Assembly (NCBI GenBank): GCA_050305635.1
Contig: JBNLFS010000079.1
Coordinates: 1-64,000 of the forward strand
DNA length: 64,000 nt
Direction of reading: 5' to 3'
Source: Thiodiazotropha sp050305635
Lineage (GTDB): Bacteria; Pseudomonadota; Gammaproteobacteria; Chromatiales; Chromatiaceae
Each line of letters opens with the position of its first letter. The first letter of the stretch is position 1. Both the position numbers and the translations under genes were made by a program. The notes beneath the pieces were generated by a model. That model saw only the letters and a list, made by a program, of their open reading frames with translations, was not told where the DNA came from and made no database searches. Shown in pieces: positions 62,934 through 64,000 of the stretch.

Positions 62934-64000
62934 TCAGGCGCCCAGTTTACGCATCGCGACATCATCCCGCACAGGGTCTTTAACCACCCCGGCATCGCAA
63001 ATGGTGCAGTTCTTACCGGCTCTCTTTGCCTGATAGAGCGCGGCGTCCGCACGGGCCATGGCGACATCCACCGTCCGGTCCGAACCTCGCAGCTGCGCCA
63101 CACCGATACTCACGGTGTAGACAATCTCGAGATCATTGACCATAACCCGGGCGCTGGAGATCATGCCACACAACCGGTCAGCGATCCGGCAGGCCAGCGG
63201 AATCGAAGTATCCGATAGCAACAGACCGAATTCCTCACCGCCCAGACGTCCGATTCGGTCGCTGGAGCGGGTAATTTCGTTCATCGCCCGGGCAAAATGT
63301 TTCAGCACCGCATCACCCACGGAGTGGCCGTATTGGTCGTTGATGCCCTTGAAATCGTCCAGGTCCAGCATCAGCACAGCAGCTTCCCGCTCCGGTAGAT
63401 GACGGATACGGCTGTGCTCCAGCTCGAGCTCCTTGAGGAACTGGCGCCGATTATGCAAACCCGTCAGGGAATCCGTGGTTGCCTGGATACGCAACTCCTG
63501 CTCCAGCCTGATACGATCGGAGTTGTCTCGGAAAATCACCACCACACCTTCGCGCTCGTCCTCACCCCCCACCGGGGTGATCGTCAGGTGAACCGGGATA
63601 CCCGATCCATCCTTGCAGATGAAGTGATCGTCCAGGTGACGGACCTTACCATCCTCATAGGTCTGAATGATCGGACATTCACTCGGCAGTATCGGGGTTC
63701 CGTCCTTGCGACTGTGGTGAAACAGCTGGTGCAGATCCTCTCCCAGCACCTCCTCTTCGATATATCCCAGCATCAGCAGTGCCGCGGGATTGATGAAGAT
63801 ACAGGTCTGCGAGGCGTCCAGTTCAAACACCCCGTCACCCAGCGCGGCCAGCAGGCGCATTTGCTCCTCGGACTGATGCAGCACCCGCAGTCGCTCCTGT
63901 TTCAGGCGGTGGTTGAGTTTCCATAGCCACAACATCAGCAACAGGATCACGCCACCCATTACTCCGGCGGCGGTGAGCAGGTTGCTGTATTTACTGACCA
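62934..64000 (-). CDS. PAS-GGDEF diguanylate cyclase, 5' end cut by window edge
   Basis: Membrane sensor that makes cyclic di-GMP. The frame is open to the right edge: codons before the methionine at 63959 read VSKYSNLLTAAGV in the same frame, leading into a membrane helix (GGVILLLMLWLWKL). A PAS domain follows (LAALGDGVFELDASQTCIFI in parts), then a GGDEF domain with DSLTGLHNRR, LDLDDFKGIND and the active-site RLGGEEFGLL. Its N-terminal sensor lies outside the window. No RxxD inhibitory site was clearly seen. Confidence 0.9.
   Translation of the reverse strand, partial: VSKYSNLLTAAGVMGGVILLLMLWLWKLNHRLKQERLRVLHQSEEQMRLLAALGDGVFELDASQTCIFINPAALLMLGYIEEEVLGEDLHQLFHHSRKDGTPILPSECPIIQTYEDGKVRHLDDHFICKDGSGIPVHLTITPVGGEDEREGVVVIFRDNSDRIRLEQELRIQATTDSLTGLHNRRQFLKELELEHSRIRHLPEREAAVLMLDLDDFKGINDQYGHSVGDAVLKHFARAMNEITRSSDRIGRLGGEEFGLLLSDTSIPLACRIADRLCGMISSARVMVNDLEIVYTVSIGVAQLRGSDRTVDVAMARADAALYQAKRAGKNCTICDAGVVKDPVRDDVAMRKLGA

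Overview
The window reads as chromosome of a GC-rich gammaproteobacterium. The gene orders are typical of that class (yibN-type rhodanese-secB-gpsA, gpmI-envC-ctpA-deacetylase, glnK-amtB, ubiK-comM), and most core genes are near 60% GC by eye (positions 541-600 count 38 of 60). A DsrC-family protein, an ArsR regulator with the cysteine spacing of persulfide sensors, a membrane rhodanese, a proton-pumping pyrophosphatase and a bacteriohemerythrin suggest a sulfur-metabolising, low-oxygen lifestyle. That is inference: no sulfur-oxidation enzyme lies in the window. Both ends cut a gene (hppA on the left, a diguanylate cyclase on the right).

Layout. 1-5.2 kb: membrane and soluble pyrophosphatases, a YfcE-type phosphoesterase, moaC, hemerythrin and engB. 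5.4-5.9 kb: a broken hcp gene of the type VI secretion system (T6SS). 6-11.3 kb: mazG, a hybrid histidine kinase paired with a membrane-anchored branched-chain-amino-acid-type binding protein, and a histidine kinase remnant. 11.4-21.6 kb: polA, a DsrC-like protein with its last cysteine replaced by serine, a DUF4124 protein, a glycosyltransferase, the torF-glnK-amtB nitrogen cluster, ubiK and comM.

22.0-34.4 kb is the most unusual part: twelve genes on one strand, tightly spaced, lower in GC than the flanks. They encode a small type II fatty-acid-synthase-like set (ketosynthase, MaoC dehydratase, ACP, ketoreductase), a diiron ferritin-like enzyme, a thioester-reductase-type SDR, a CrtI-type oxidoreductase, a LolD/LolC-like ABC transporter, a LolA-like periplasmic protein, an outer-membrane barrel and a condensation-domain-like acyltransferase. 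A predicted FNR-type class II promoter lies upstream. Together they look like a complete make-modify-export route for an unidentified lipid, possibly made under low oxygen.

34.4-51.1 kb returns to core genes: an isolated gspD secretin, an HD-GYP response regulator, a 1,492-residue multi-PAS/GAF hybrid kinase, yajL, a divergent polysaccharide deacetylase, ctpA, envC, gpmI, the ArsR regulator, rhodanese, secB and gpsA. 51.1-59.9 kb is an AT-rich T6SS cargo cassette read on the minus strand: vgrG, a DUF6484 protein, a DUF2169 adaptor, a DUF4150 PAAR-like effector with a C-terminal HNH/AHH-type nuclease motif, a beta-propeller protein that may be the immunity partner, a KAS-fold protein that has lost its catalytic histidines, and a TIGR02270-type protein. 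The right end carries trmL, a class 1-type pyrD, a cNMP-binding/HDOD protein and the PAS-GGDEF protein. I saw no rRNA, tRNA, CRISPR array or insertion sequence.
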